Positions 55,594 through 64,000 of a DNA stretch of 64,000 bases are shown here, in pieces (position 1 is the stretch's first letter; each line of letters opens with the position of its first letter). The notes beneath the pieces are model-generated. The model worked only from the letters and a program-made list of their open reading frames with translations, did no database searches and was not told the origin of the DNA. The position numbers and the translations under genes are program-made. The stretch is from the NCBI RefSeq assembly GCF_003171515.1, contig NC_089390.1, positions 930,001-994,000 of the forward strand. The letters are read 5' to 3'. This stretch comes from Pyrenophora tritici-repentis. Taxonomy: Eukaryota; Ascomycota; Dothideomycetes; Pleosporales; Pleosporaceae.

Positions 55594-57616
55594 CTATCTA
55601 TATTTTGATGGGAGGTTGACGTTGCGGCCACGTGATGTGAGCTTTGATGGAGGAGCTGGAGGCTCTTCTTGAACTTGAGCACCAGCGCGAGCAGCCTCAA
55701 CGCGTTTTTGACGCTTGTTGTTCGATGAGGTAGCTGCTGAAGCTCTCCTCTTTCCCTTTTGGGGTAGTTGTATAGCTTTAGCAGCGTCTCTCTCCTCCTT
55801 CTGGCGCGCGCGTTCAGCTGCTTTCTCAGCTCGCTCAAGCTCCCTCATCTCCTTGAGTCTCTGCCTCTCCACACGCCTCTCCTCGAGCTCATCTTGACGC
55901 TGCAGTCGAGCCTCCTCGCGCTGCTTCTTGGACCGTGCTTTTTGGAGTTTCTCCTCCGTCTCATCTCGCTCCCGTACTGCTTCTCTAGCTCGAGCCTCAC
56001 GCAGCTTGCGAGGAGACCAGAAGACAGAGCCACCGTGATACTCCTGGCGCTGTTGAAGGTCAAGAGCTTTGCCCTTCTTCCTGTGCTTCTTTTTATGTTG
56101 AAGAGCCTCCTTTACAGAGATGTCAACAAGCAAGTCAAGCTGGCTTGATTCTTATCGATTGCAGATCACAGACAATATAGAGGCTCGTGCACAGTGGCAC
56201 GTCCCAGAGAATGGTCTGTGATCTGCAATCGATAAGAATCAAGCCAGCTTGACTTGCTTGTTGACATCTCTGCTCCTTTAAGCCCTCGTTCTCATGCTTT
56301 AAAAGCTCATACTGCACAGAGAGATGGTGAACGCTTGAGCGCAGCTTTCTTGCCTCATACTGATGGCTATCATTAACAGCAGCTCGTACTAGCCGATCGA
56401 GCTTTCTCCAGTCATGATCAGAGAGCCCTGACGATGAGCTTCTCTCAGCTTCTGGCGTGCTAGCAAATCTACGAAGGATAACGTTGGCATCCATCGGCCA
56501 GATCCCAGTGGCTTCGAAGGCCTTCAATATGAGGCTCTCTGTGAAGGAGGATATCCAGGCGCTCCAGAAGAGCGGGAAGAAGTCCCCTTTCTTGATTGGA
56601 ATAAGGCCTTGAGCCTTATGGAGATGGTTAGTGAGCTCGTTAGAGTAGGCTTGAGAGAGTGGCTTGAACAGCACTACATCTAGCGGCTGGAGCGTATGGG
56701 TCGAATGGGGAGGAAGGATCATGAGGAGGATCCTATGGCGATCGCAGTACTTAATAAACTCCATCGTGAGGTGAGATCCATGGCCATCAAGGATGAGCAA
56801 TCTCCATCTACCTGATCGTTGCTTTGTAGAGCGATCAAACACCTGCTCCAGCCAAGCTAGGCCTACGTTATCATTTGACCAGCCTGTTGGAGATGATGAG
56901 ACAAAGACCTCATGTTCTCCTGCCTTGATATCTTCTACCCAACTCGATCGTATAGCTCCATTTTTAGCTGCGTAGATAAGGGCTGGAGGCAGCGAGCTCC
57001 CATCAGCGCAGCAGCAGGCCAGGACTGTCAGAAACTCGCGTGATCCATCCTGGAGAGATGCTCGAACCTCCTTCTTCTCCCATTGACGCCTGCTGAATAT
57101 CCTCTTACTTCTGCCTATCAAGCCAATTAAGAAGCCCTTCTCATCCATATTGTATATATCTCGAGCCTCTAGGTGATATTCGGTGATCTTTCGATGCAGC
57201 AGCTCGAAGTAGAGTCTATACTTTGACTCAGAATCAGCCAGGTGGCGCGTACGATCCATGGCGCTGGTCCACTTTGAGATGAGATGGATCTCGTGTCGGT
57301 TGATGAAGCGAGTAACCCAGCTCTCGCTGAGCTGCTGATGGGCTACTTCTGATGAGAAATTCCTGACCATCTCTCGTGTAGGAGGAATGCCTCGCTTTGT
57401 GAGCTTTTCGATATATCTCACAAGCTCTAGCTCTTGTTGTGGGTTGAGTTTCTGCTGGTTGAAGTTCTTGTCTCTTTCTGAGCTTGTCTGGCCCTGGTGC
57501 CTTCGGGTCAACGTAGATCTCACAACACCATGCTTAGCAGCAATTTTAGTATACGAGAACTGTTCTCCTGGCTCTAGATTTTCAATATCTTCAATCGCAG
57601 CTTGAATTGGGTCCAT
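55594..57616 (-). pseudogene. Inner pogo/Fot-like transposase gene, interrupted by a MITE
   Basis: From the ATG at 57616 the gene reads MDPIQAAIEDIENLEPGEQF, a psq helix-turn-helix (KIAAKHGVVRSTLTRRHQG), a CENP-B-type DNA-binding domain, and a DDE_1 endonuclease with YNMDEKGFLIG, LILDGHGSHLTMEF and HTLQPLDVVLFKPLS. After VHHLSVQYELLKHENEGLKE it runs into the 158-bp MITE (56115-56272), which brings a false end. Beyond the MITE the same protein continues (ALQHKKKHRKKGKA, SPRKLREARARE, long charged coiled coil, GRNVNLPSKYR) to the stop at 55594. The MITE plus its 8-bp duplication is the only break; no other stop or shift is seen. Confidence 0.93.
56115..56272. mobile_element. hAT-type MITE, copy 2, inside the inner transposase
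   Basis: 158 bp, identical to copy 1 at 49551 except that its 40-bp core is in the opposite orientation. The 8-bp duplication CTCCTTTA flanks it at 56107-56114 and 56273-56280. It lies within the transposase coding sequence. Confidence 0.95.
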
Positions 57617-58447
57617 ATTGGTGGAGTTAACGTGTGTTGAAGGTGAAGGGGTTTGACGTGTTTTGGTGTTCCCCGCGCATCACGCGAATCCGCGCATCAC
57701 GCGCACGGACACGTTACAGGTCAACAACGAGTTACTCCGCGTCGAAAATAGAGACCTACGAGACGAGCTCAACACCAAAAACAAGCGGCCAACGAGATCT
57801 ACAACTCTAGCTACACAAGACAGTAACAAGGCCAACGGCGGCGCGGTTTTCTTAAGTCCTAGAAAGCTCCGCGAAGCCCGCGATCGCGAGGCTACAAAAC
57901 GCGATAAAGCCGAACAACTACAACTCCAAAAATCTCACGATAGAGACCTTAAGGCCGTGGCAACGTCATACAAAAAGCAGCAATCAGATCTCACAAAGGC
58001 TACTCGATTGCGCGCAAAAGAGGAGCGAGATCAGGCCAAAAAACAGCGGGCTGCAGAGCTAGCTGAGCGCCGGGCACTCAAAAAGCAGCAACGCGACGCT
58101 GCAACCACACAAAAATCTCGCGATAGAGGCAACAGCAGTAAGCGAAAAGCCTCACACAAATCCAATCAAAATCTAGCAAAGCGTCGTCGTGCTGTTGCTG
58201 CTACAAGCCAGCCTGACGCTGGTCCGGCAGTTGCGTCTCCCCCACCCAAAATCAGCGCGCGCGGCCGCAAAATCAAGACACCAGCGAGATACAAATAGCT
58301 CAAATGAAGCGCAATAGTCTACAGATCAATACACCAAGTTTTCTCGCGATAATCACTCTTGTACGTGGCTCTACAGCCTCATTTTTCTATAGTCCAAAAT
58401 ACTAATATGCATAGGGCGGGCGGCACGCGAACATGGGCATTACAGTA

Positions 58448-60568
58448 CCGTGGGTGACGGCCCAACGAGCCGGACGGCCCACCGAGCCACCCGAACACCA
58501 AAACCAGCACCTCAACATGAGCCTATTAAACTACGTACAATAGCTATAACTATAAGATTTTTCAGAGTTTAGTTCTAAACGTCTTGATTGATATATATAG
58601 CTATAGAAATCGCACTGGAGTTCTGATCGCGCGCCCGCCGCGCGAGGTTGAGGCTGGAGGAGCTGTAGGAGGCTTATGAGGCTGCGCACTGCTTCGAGGC
58701 TGCGCAGCTGCTCTTTTTTTTGAAGCTGCCTTAATAGGAGCCTTGAAGCTCCTCCTTTTACTCTTTTGAGCAGCTTTTTGAGCTTGCTGAAGTCGTTGTT
58801 GAGTCTTACGAGCTGCCTGCCGTGAGGCTCGATCAGCAGCCTCACGAGCCTTCTCCTCCTGCCTTATTATTTGAGCTGTTGCCCTTGCTGCACGCTTCTG
58901 TTAAGCTGCCTGAAGCTTCTCCTGCTTCTTTAATTCACGTAGGCGAGCTGCCTCAGCTCTCTAGTGTTGTAGTTGCTCTTCTTCGAGCCCTTGTTAGAGC
59001 TGGCGATCACGTGCCTCCTTCACCTTCCTTGGAGACCAGAATACAGCCCCACCGTGATAGTCCTCGCCTGCCTCTAGAGGGAGAGCCTTGCCTCGCTTTC
59101 TACGCTGCCTCTCATTAACAAGAGCCTGCATAAGGCCTTGAGCCTCGTGTGTGAGAAGGCTTTTCTGAACTAAGATAGAGTGGAAAGCTTGGCTGAGCTT
59201 TTGAGCTCGTGGATCATTCCTATCACCTACTACCTGGCGTAGAAGGCGTTCAGTTTTCCGCTAGTCAGAGGCACTTAAGGCTGAGGAGTCGCTATCACTT
59301 AATTAGCCTAATTGAGCTGGCTGGTTGAATCGTTTGAGTATTACCTCTAGGTTGAGAGGTGAGACGCTAGTTGCCTCAAAGGCCTTAAGTATAGTCTCTT
59401 TCTTGAACGAGGCCTCCTAGGCAGCTATAAACATCGGATAGAAGTCTCTTTTGCTCATAGATGTGAGCCCTTGACACCTCTCCATAAACGCAGCTACCTG
59501 GTTTGAGTAGGCTGATGAGAATGGCTTAAACATGACGACGTCAAGCGGCTGGAGGGTATGAGTTGAATGAGGAGGGTATACTGCAAGGAGGATTCTATTC
59601 CGATCGCAGTACTCGATAAAATCCATCGTGAGATGAGATCCATGGCCATCAAGGATGAGTAATCGATAGCTCCGCCCTGCCTTCTCCTTCGTAGATCGAT
59701 TAAACACTTGTTTGAGCCAGGATAGTCCTATATCGTTGTTCGTCCAGCCAGAAGGTGAGGAGGATATATATACTCGATCCTCCGGCCTTAGAGCTTGTAG
59801 CTAGGTGTCCTGTATTGAGCCTAAGGCTGATTGATATATTAGCGCAGGCGCAAGGGCTGATCTATCAGCGCATATGCAGGCTAGCAGCGTTATCTATTCC
59901 CGATTACCATCCTAGATATGAGCCTTGATCCTCCCCTCCTCATATAGCCTCCTGCTGAACACCCGCTTTGAGCGAGTAAGTATCCCTAGCATGCAGCCTT
60001 TCTCATCCATATTGTATGTATTGCCAGCCTTAACGTTATATTTGCTTATTTTCTCGCACAGGAGGCTGAAATAGAAGGTATACTTTAATATAGAATCAGC
60101 CTGGTGGCGCGCGCGATCGATTCCAGTCGTCCAGCGTGAGATGAGATCAACCTGGTGTCGCTCGATATATCGATCAACCTAGTGTACGCCAAGCTCCTTC
60201 TTCGCAATATCTGAGGCAAATCGTCGTATCATAGGCCGTGTAGGAGGTAGACCTTGCCTTGTAAGGCGCTCGATACAGCGTAGAAGCTCCTGCTCTTGCT
60301 GTGGGTGAAGAGCTTGCTGGTTTTCCTGGCGGATTGCGCGTGAGGATGAAATGCCTTGATGCCTTCGCGCGAGCGTTGTACGGTTACAGCAATACTTTGC
60401 TGCAATTTTGCGATAGCTGAACTGTTCTCCTGATTGTAGCGATTCGATAGCTGCAAGCGCAGCCTCAATTGAGCTCATGTTGACAGAGTTATCGCGTGTT
60501 GAAGTTTAGTTGATGTTTTGGTGGGGTGGCTCGTTGGGCCGTCCGGCTCGTTGGGCCGTCACCCACGG
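58448..60568 (-). mobile_element. Third pogo/Fot-like transposon, 2121 bp, RIP-degraded
   Basis: Terminal inverted repeats starting CCGTGGGTGACGGCCCAACG are present at both ends, with TA on either side (58446-58447 and 60569-60570). ACGGCCCAACGAGCC and a near copy follow each other at 17-bp spacing in each repeat. It appears to have inserted five bases inside the end of the fourth element. Confidence 0.93.
58601..60478 (-). pseudogene. Transposase pseudogene of the third element
   Basis: The start, MSSIEAALAAIESLQSGEQF at 60478, and the helix-turn-helix KIAAKYCCNRTTLARRHQG are intact. The DDE part is legible (LLILDGHGSHLTMDF, HTLQPLDVVMFKPFS), and the C-terminus reads TSRGGRAIRTPVRF before a TAG at 58601-58603. 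In-frame TAG codons stand where the relatives have Trp, for example in GVH-stop-VDR, DGNRE-stop-ITLLA, FIAA-stop-EAS and SD-stop-RKT. On the plus strand these are CCA to CTA changes, the CpA to TpA pattern of RIP. Not functional. Confidence 0.92.
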
Positions 60569-60572
60569 TAGC

Positions 60573-60606
60573 GGGTCAGTCAACGCCCCGGGTCAGTCAA
60601 CGCCCC
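60573..60606. repeat. Direct repeat of 17 bp in a transposon end
   Basis: GGGTCAGTCAACGCCCC occurs twice without spacer, belonging to the terminal repeat of the fourth pogo-like element. Confidence 0.9.
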
Positions 60607-61133
60607 ACCCACAACACAACAGCTTCATGAGTATTGCAGCTGTAACGCCTCAACAAAACGTGATAAAATTGCGCAAAAGTAGATTTATACTACATAATAG
60701 CCTGCGAAGACTTTGCGCTAGTCTAAATCTTTTTTTGGGCGGCGGATTACCCGCCCTTTAGAGGTTTTTGGTGGAACTAGCTGTGCAACTACCTGGGCTC
60801 CCACAGAAGCTGTACCACCCCCAACACGTTTCTGACGCTTTGTAGCTGGCTTATAAGGTTTTAAAGCTTTGCGCTTACCCTTTTAGGGCAATTGTATAGC
60901 TTTTTAAGCGTCGCGGAGTCTCTTCTTAAGGTCTCTTTTAGCTTTCTCTGCAGCCTTCCGCTTTCTAGTCTCCTCCTAACCCTTCTCCCGCTTAACACGC
61001 TTTACAGCTTTAAGTTAAAGCTTATAATCGCGAGCTGTCTTCTTAATCTTGGCTTGCTCGGCTTTTTAAAGCTTTTTAAGCTCCTATTATTGTTGTTGTG
61101 ATGCCTAACAATCGCGAGCTCGTTGTTGTGAAG

Positions 61134-61578
61134 GTCGTCCGAAGATGATCTTGGGTTGGTTCTCGGGGATAGAGTGATGCGATGGACACGAGGGTGTATA
61201 GCACGATTGGTAGATCGATGTAATATACGGGGAGTTGAGAATCAAGTACTAATCCTTAGATTTCGAAGTTGAACACAATGAACCGTAAGGGCTCATTGCC
61301 TATTGTTATATACTAACGAATGTCCTATGTCCTATACGTCCTACGTTGTCCTACACTGTCCCATGCGTGGGACCTCGTGGTACATCGTGGGATTCCTTGG
61401 GACACACGTGACATGTCCCATGGTGGCGTTCCGCCAAGCTTTGTGGGATGCGGGGCAGGCTTACGTCATTGGTCTTTGTACACCTTTGTACGCCTTTGTC
61501 TAAGAAGGGATTCCGACAAGGTCTCTATCCTTCTGCCCTTTATATCTTGCACTGTGTCCTCTCCTTAGGTTCGTAACA
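61134..61578 (-). repeat. 3' LTR of a Ty3/gypsy retrotransposon
   Basis: 445 bp, read on the minus strand from TGTTACGAACC (61578) to TTCACAACA (61134), so it has TG..CA ends with TGTT/AACA inverted tips. A TATATAACAATAGG segment inside could be the promoter. A polypurine tract lies immediately upstream. The host side is the transposase fragment of the fourth DNA transposon. Confidence 0.8.
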
Positions 61579-61594
61579 CTATCCTCCCTCTCCT
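61579..61594 (-). other. Polypurine tract
   Basis: AGGAGAGGGAGGATAG on the minus strand directly abuts the LTR start. It is the plus-strand primer expected in an LTR retrotransposon and fixes the LTR boundary. Confidence 0.85.
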
Positions 61595-61737
61595 AATCTC
61601 ATGTCCTCATGAGCTGACGTGTCATGGTTTCCAGAAGTACCGCCCATCGTTATACCTTTAGTGACCGAATTAACCTAGTCGGTATAATCGCGATAGTGTC
61701 TTATTAATATTGTGCGAAGCGGGGGCTCGAGTGTTAG

Positions 61738-62193
61738 ATGTCGTCGTTAAAGAAAGAATGTAGAAATTGTTATCGCAACGGTGTGAAGTCGTGCGTTCCT
61801 GTAGAAGTTCCTGTCCCGAACTTTAAAAAGTTAGATAAGGAGATAGCGCGTCTTGAACAACAAGAGGCCGAAGCGGATGCTGTAGAGTCTGCGGCATTAG
61901 ATGCTTTGATAGCTGCGCGTGCGAAGAAGGATCGTCTTCGTAAGCAGCGTAAGCAGTTAAAGCGTCGTGAGCAAGAATAGGTTGATAAGTCGGGAAAGTT
62001 TATTGAGGATATCGAGGCGTTAGAAGCGGTCGAGGCGTTGAATTGAGAGGTAGCGCATCTAGAAGACAGTCTTATGCCTGGTACTTTGGCATTGGATTGG
62101 GGCGTCTTCATGCCTACTTTCTCTAGGGATAATTCCGAGTTCGCCGGTCTTAATTACGGCGGTACTGCGCAAGTAGCTAGCAGCAGTTTGTAA
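61738..62193 (+). pseudogene. Antisense ORF of the gypsy element with a Cys motif
   Basis: Runs opposite to pol, between the chromodomain and the LTR. It starts MSSLKKECRNCYRNGVKSC, with a CxxC-x7-C cluster that could bind zinc, then a coiled coil (KEIARLEQQEAEADAVE, KDRLRKQRKQLKRREQE). TAG at 61978-61980 and TGA at 62044-62046 break the frame; it then reads on to TAA at 62191. Both stops could be Trp codons changed G to A. Similar proteins are, from memory, frequent as hypothetical proteins in Pleosporales genomes; no function is known. Confidence 0.7.
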
Positions 62194-62204
62194 GGTTTGT
62201 GTCT

Positions 62205-64000
62205 GGTTCCTAAGTGTTCTCGCTGTCTAGGTATCCTAACCATTTAACTAGGTATTCTGTGCCGTTGTCCACAACTCTGTGTGTGACAATGTTCTCGACT
62301 TCAAATTTGTTTTCTTCTTCTGTTTCGTAGTGGAAGGTTTTCTGTAATGGCGTATCTAGGTGTGCTAGTTCTAAGAGGCTTACGTGGAATCTGGGATGTA
62401 TTCTAGCGTCTAGTAGAAGGTCGAGTGTGTACGTAACTAGTCCTTTTCGGTTGAGGATCAAAAATGGTCCGACTTTGACGTTGTTAAGTCCTTTGCTTGG
62501 TCGCTTTGTGCGAAGATTCTTCGTGCGTAGATAAACTTTATCCCCCCTCTTTAGCTAAGGTGCTATTTTTCGTTTCTTATTAATATATAAAATGCTTTAA
62601 CGTTGTGCTGTCTCGGGTTTGCTCTGTAGCAACTCATGTACTGCCTTCAGCTCCTCGGCTGTGGCGATGGCTGCTTCTGTTTTCTGGCTCGGAAGTGTGC
62701 GTGTAAAGAGATTTGGGTGTCTCCCGTGGTTTGCATAGAACGGAGTCTGTCCTGTAGACTCTAAAAGCTTGTTATTGTATGCCATTTGTGGTATAGGCAG
62801 AAGCGAAACCTAGTTGGTTTGCTGATGATTGACGTATATCCTGAGATATGCTTTTATGGTTCTGTTCGTTCTTTCTGTCTGTCCGTCTATCTGCGGATGA
62901 AACGCTGTTGATAGCTTGCGTTTTGTACCGATCGCGGCCAAAAGTGTCGTCTAAAAGTTTGAAGTGAAGAGCTTGTCTCTGTCGCTTATGATTAACTTTG
63001 GTATGCCGTGATGTCTGATAATTCGATCGTTAATGATGTGAGCTAGGTGTACTGCCGTGAAATCGTTTCTGAACGGGATGTACTCTGCTTGTTTTGTGAA
63101 TCGATCGATTACAACGAGTATTGCGTTGTATCCTATGTTTGTCGCTGGGTCTTTTAAGACTAGTAAACCTGTGATAAAGTCTATAGAGATGTCTGCCCAA
63201 GGTTCTGTGGGTAGCTCTAATGCTTGCATCTCGCCGTAAGGTGCGTGTGTGTCGTGTTTGTTCTTCTGACATTCTGCACATTTTGTGATGAATAAGGTAA
63301 CCTTTTCCTTTATTCCTGGGAACTCGTAGTTGCGTCTAATAAGTTCCATTGTTCTGGTAATGCCTGGGTGACCGTGTACAGGGTCGTCGTGGTGTTGCTA
63401 AATAATTGCTTCCTGCAATTCTTCCGGTACATTGTTTCCGATGTGGAGGATGGCGTTCAGCGTTTTTGCTGGTCCTAGCGATCCGTCTTCGTTAACCCTG
63501 AGTATCGCGGTGTCGATGACTTCCTTGGTGCCTGCGATATCTGGTCTACGGCTGAGAGCGTCTGCTCTACCGTTTTCTTTTCCTGGTGTGTACACAATCT
63601 TGAACTTGTATTATCCTAGTAGTTCTGACCATCTTACTTGTCTGCGGTTAAGTACTTTAGTAGTCGTAAAGTTCACTAGATTTTTGTGATCTGTGTATAT
63701 CGTAAGTTCTGAGCAGCTTTCTGCGTATACTCTCTAGTGTTGTAAGCATGCGACAATAGCTAGTAGCTCCTTGTCGTGAACGTCGTATCGTTCTTCTAGT
63801 CCTGAGAATTTGCGAGAGTAGTAGGCGATAGGGTGCTATTTGCCTTCGTGCAATTGACTTGCGCATCCGCCTAGCGCGAGATCCGATGCGTCGGTCTTAA
63901 AGCGTAATAGGTGTCCTGCTTGGAATATTCGAAAACATGGTGGTTCTGTGCTTGCTTTCTTAAGCGTTTGGAATGCGTTCTCTGCTTCCTTACTCCACTT
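62205..64000 (-). pseudogene. Gypsy pol polyprotein remnant (RNase H, integrase, chromodomain)
   Basis: From right to left: RT/RNase H remains (63657-63866), the RNase H end YTPGKENGRADALSRRPD, an integrase zinc-binding remnant ITKCAECQKNKHDTH, and the integrase core with WADISIDFITGL and LIISDRDKLFTS, which hold two of the catalytic acids. Then come MAYNNKLLESTGQTPFYANH and a chromodomain with FEVENIVTHRV and YLVKWLGYLDSENT. The stop after SENT replaces the Trp of the chromodomain consensus (TGG to TAG). Other stops separate the pieces. It continues outside the window. Confidence 0.9.

Larger units (their letters stand above)
55442..57714 (-). mobile_element. Inner pogo/Fot-like transposon, 2273 bp, nearly intact
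   Basis: Terminal inverted repeats of about 50 bp, beginning ACGTGTCCGTGCGCG on both ends, are flanked by TA on each side (55440-55441 and 57715-57716), the Tc1/mariner target. Inside each repeat CGCGTGATGCGCGG occurs twice, 17 bp apart. It landed in the coiled-coil region of the outer transposase. It shows no RIP-type stops and is itself hit by a MITE. Confidence 0.95.
54138..58298 (+). pseudogene. Outer pogo/Fot-like transposase, split and RIP-damaged
   Basis: Coding parts are 54138-55440 and 57717-58298; a 2273-bp transposon sits between them. The N-terminal DNA-binding part is EYIESHEPGEQPSYREVSKI with IDRTMLARRHKG; then a CENP-B-type second domain, and the catalytic DDE region with NIDKKGFFVG, IFDGHGSHLTAEF and HSTHSLQPLDVV. 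Breaks are TAG at 54720-54722 (a Trp in relatives), a frameshift near 55238, and TAA at 55319-55321. Reading resumes after the insert with a coiled coil (ELLRVENRDLRDEL), SPRKLREARDRE and a basic tail ending GRKIKTPARYK. Its left terminal repeat seems lost: sequence at 54092 already matches what follows the terminal repeat in the sister elements. Confidence 0.9.
58443..61133 (-). mobile_element. Fourth pogo/Fot-like transposon, truncated and invaded
   Basis: The proposed end is CAGTA (58443-58447) after TA, continuing at 60571 beyond the third element with GCGGGTCAGTCAACGCC. GGGTCAGTCAACGCCCC is present twice, back to back (60573-60589 and 60590-60606), a 17-bp spacing. From about 60720 to 61130 the minus strand encodes a transposase C-terminus: basic coiled coil, LP-stop-KGKRKALKPYKP, KRQKRVGGG, and GRVIRRPKKRF. 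The TAA in LP-stop-KGK replaces a CAA present in the inner element. At 61133/61134 the sequence is cut by the gypsy LTR. The 5' boundary is inferred. Confidence 0.7.
61134..64000 (-). mobile_element. Ty3/gypsy chromodomain retrotransposon, 3' half
   Basis: 3' LTR, polypurine tract, an antisense ORF, then chromodomain, integrase and RNase H/reverse transcriptase remains running past the right edge. Many in-frame stops show that this copy is dead. Confidence 0.9.

Noticed and set aside
56135..56280. Natural C-terminus of the inner transposase in the MITE
   Set aside because: Those residues are encoded by the MITE; the true C-terminal coding sequence continues beyond it in frame with the TSD.
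1..64000. CRISPR arrays, bacterial operons or riboswitches
   Set aside because: Spliced genes and fungal transposons show a eukaryotic nuclear genome; the only regular repeats are the satellite and minisatellite.

Overview
The window is nuclear DNA of a filamentous ascomycete, most likely a dothideomycete of the Pleosporales type. The evidence is genes with short introns (about 46-83 bp, GT..AG), a secreted AA9 lytic polysaccharide monooxygenase, an ascomycete laccase with a long N-terminal extension, a highly reducing polyketide synthase, a WetA-like conidiation regulator, lineage-specific F-box-like proteins, pogo/Fot transposons and stop codons that look like RIP (repeat-induced point mutation). 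No species can be named from the sequence alone.

Positions 1-49.5 kb are a normal gene landscape with wide intergenic spaces. In order they hold: AA9 LPMO (cut by the left edge, minus), laccase (plus), a short-chain dehydrogenase (plus), two doubtful head-to-head small ORFs, a BTB-domain pseudogene (minus), a second SDR divergent from phosphoserine phosphatase, a 1198-aa sterol-glucosyltransferase-like protein, a 2279-aa HR-PKS (KS-AT-DH-ER-KR-ACP, no methyltransferase), a phytanoyl-CoA dioxygenase-like protein tail to tail with a TMEM234-like membrane protein, a WetA-like regulator, exosome subunit Rrp4 divergent from a phospholipase D-fold protein, two convergent F-box-like paralogues, a DUF1295 membrane protein divergent from DNA topoisomerase III, an Stb3-like protein and a secreted S28 peptidase. 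Introns were placed by splice signals plus frame continuity; all spliced models keep an open frame.

From 49.5 kb to the right edge the window is a transposon island. It has two identical 158-bp hAT-type MITEs with perfect 8-bp target duplications, a 170/257-bp satellite array, and at least four pogo/Fot-like (Tc1/mariner superfamily, CENP-B-type) DNA transposons nested in one another. A RIP-damaged copy is split by an almost intact 2273-bp copy, whose transposase gene is itself split by one of the MITEs. A third copy (2121 bp) sits inside the terminal repeat of a fourth, and the fourth is cut by a Ty3/gypsy chromodomain retrotransposon that runs off the right edge. A relic of a DUF1996 host gene is trapped between the elements. 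Most old copies carry TGG-to-TAG stops; the inner 2273-bp element does not and must be younger or have escaped RIP.

The most interesting observation is that the terminal repeats of four different pogo-like elements each contain a motif repeated once at exactly 17-bp spacing, although the motif itself differs between elements.
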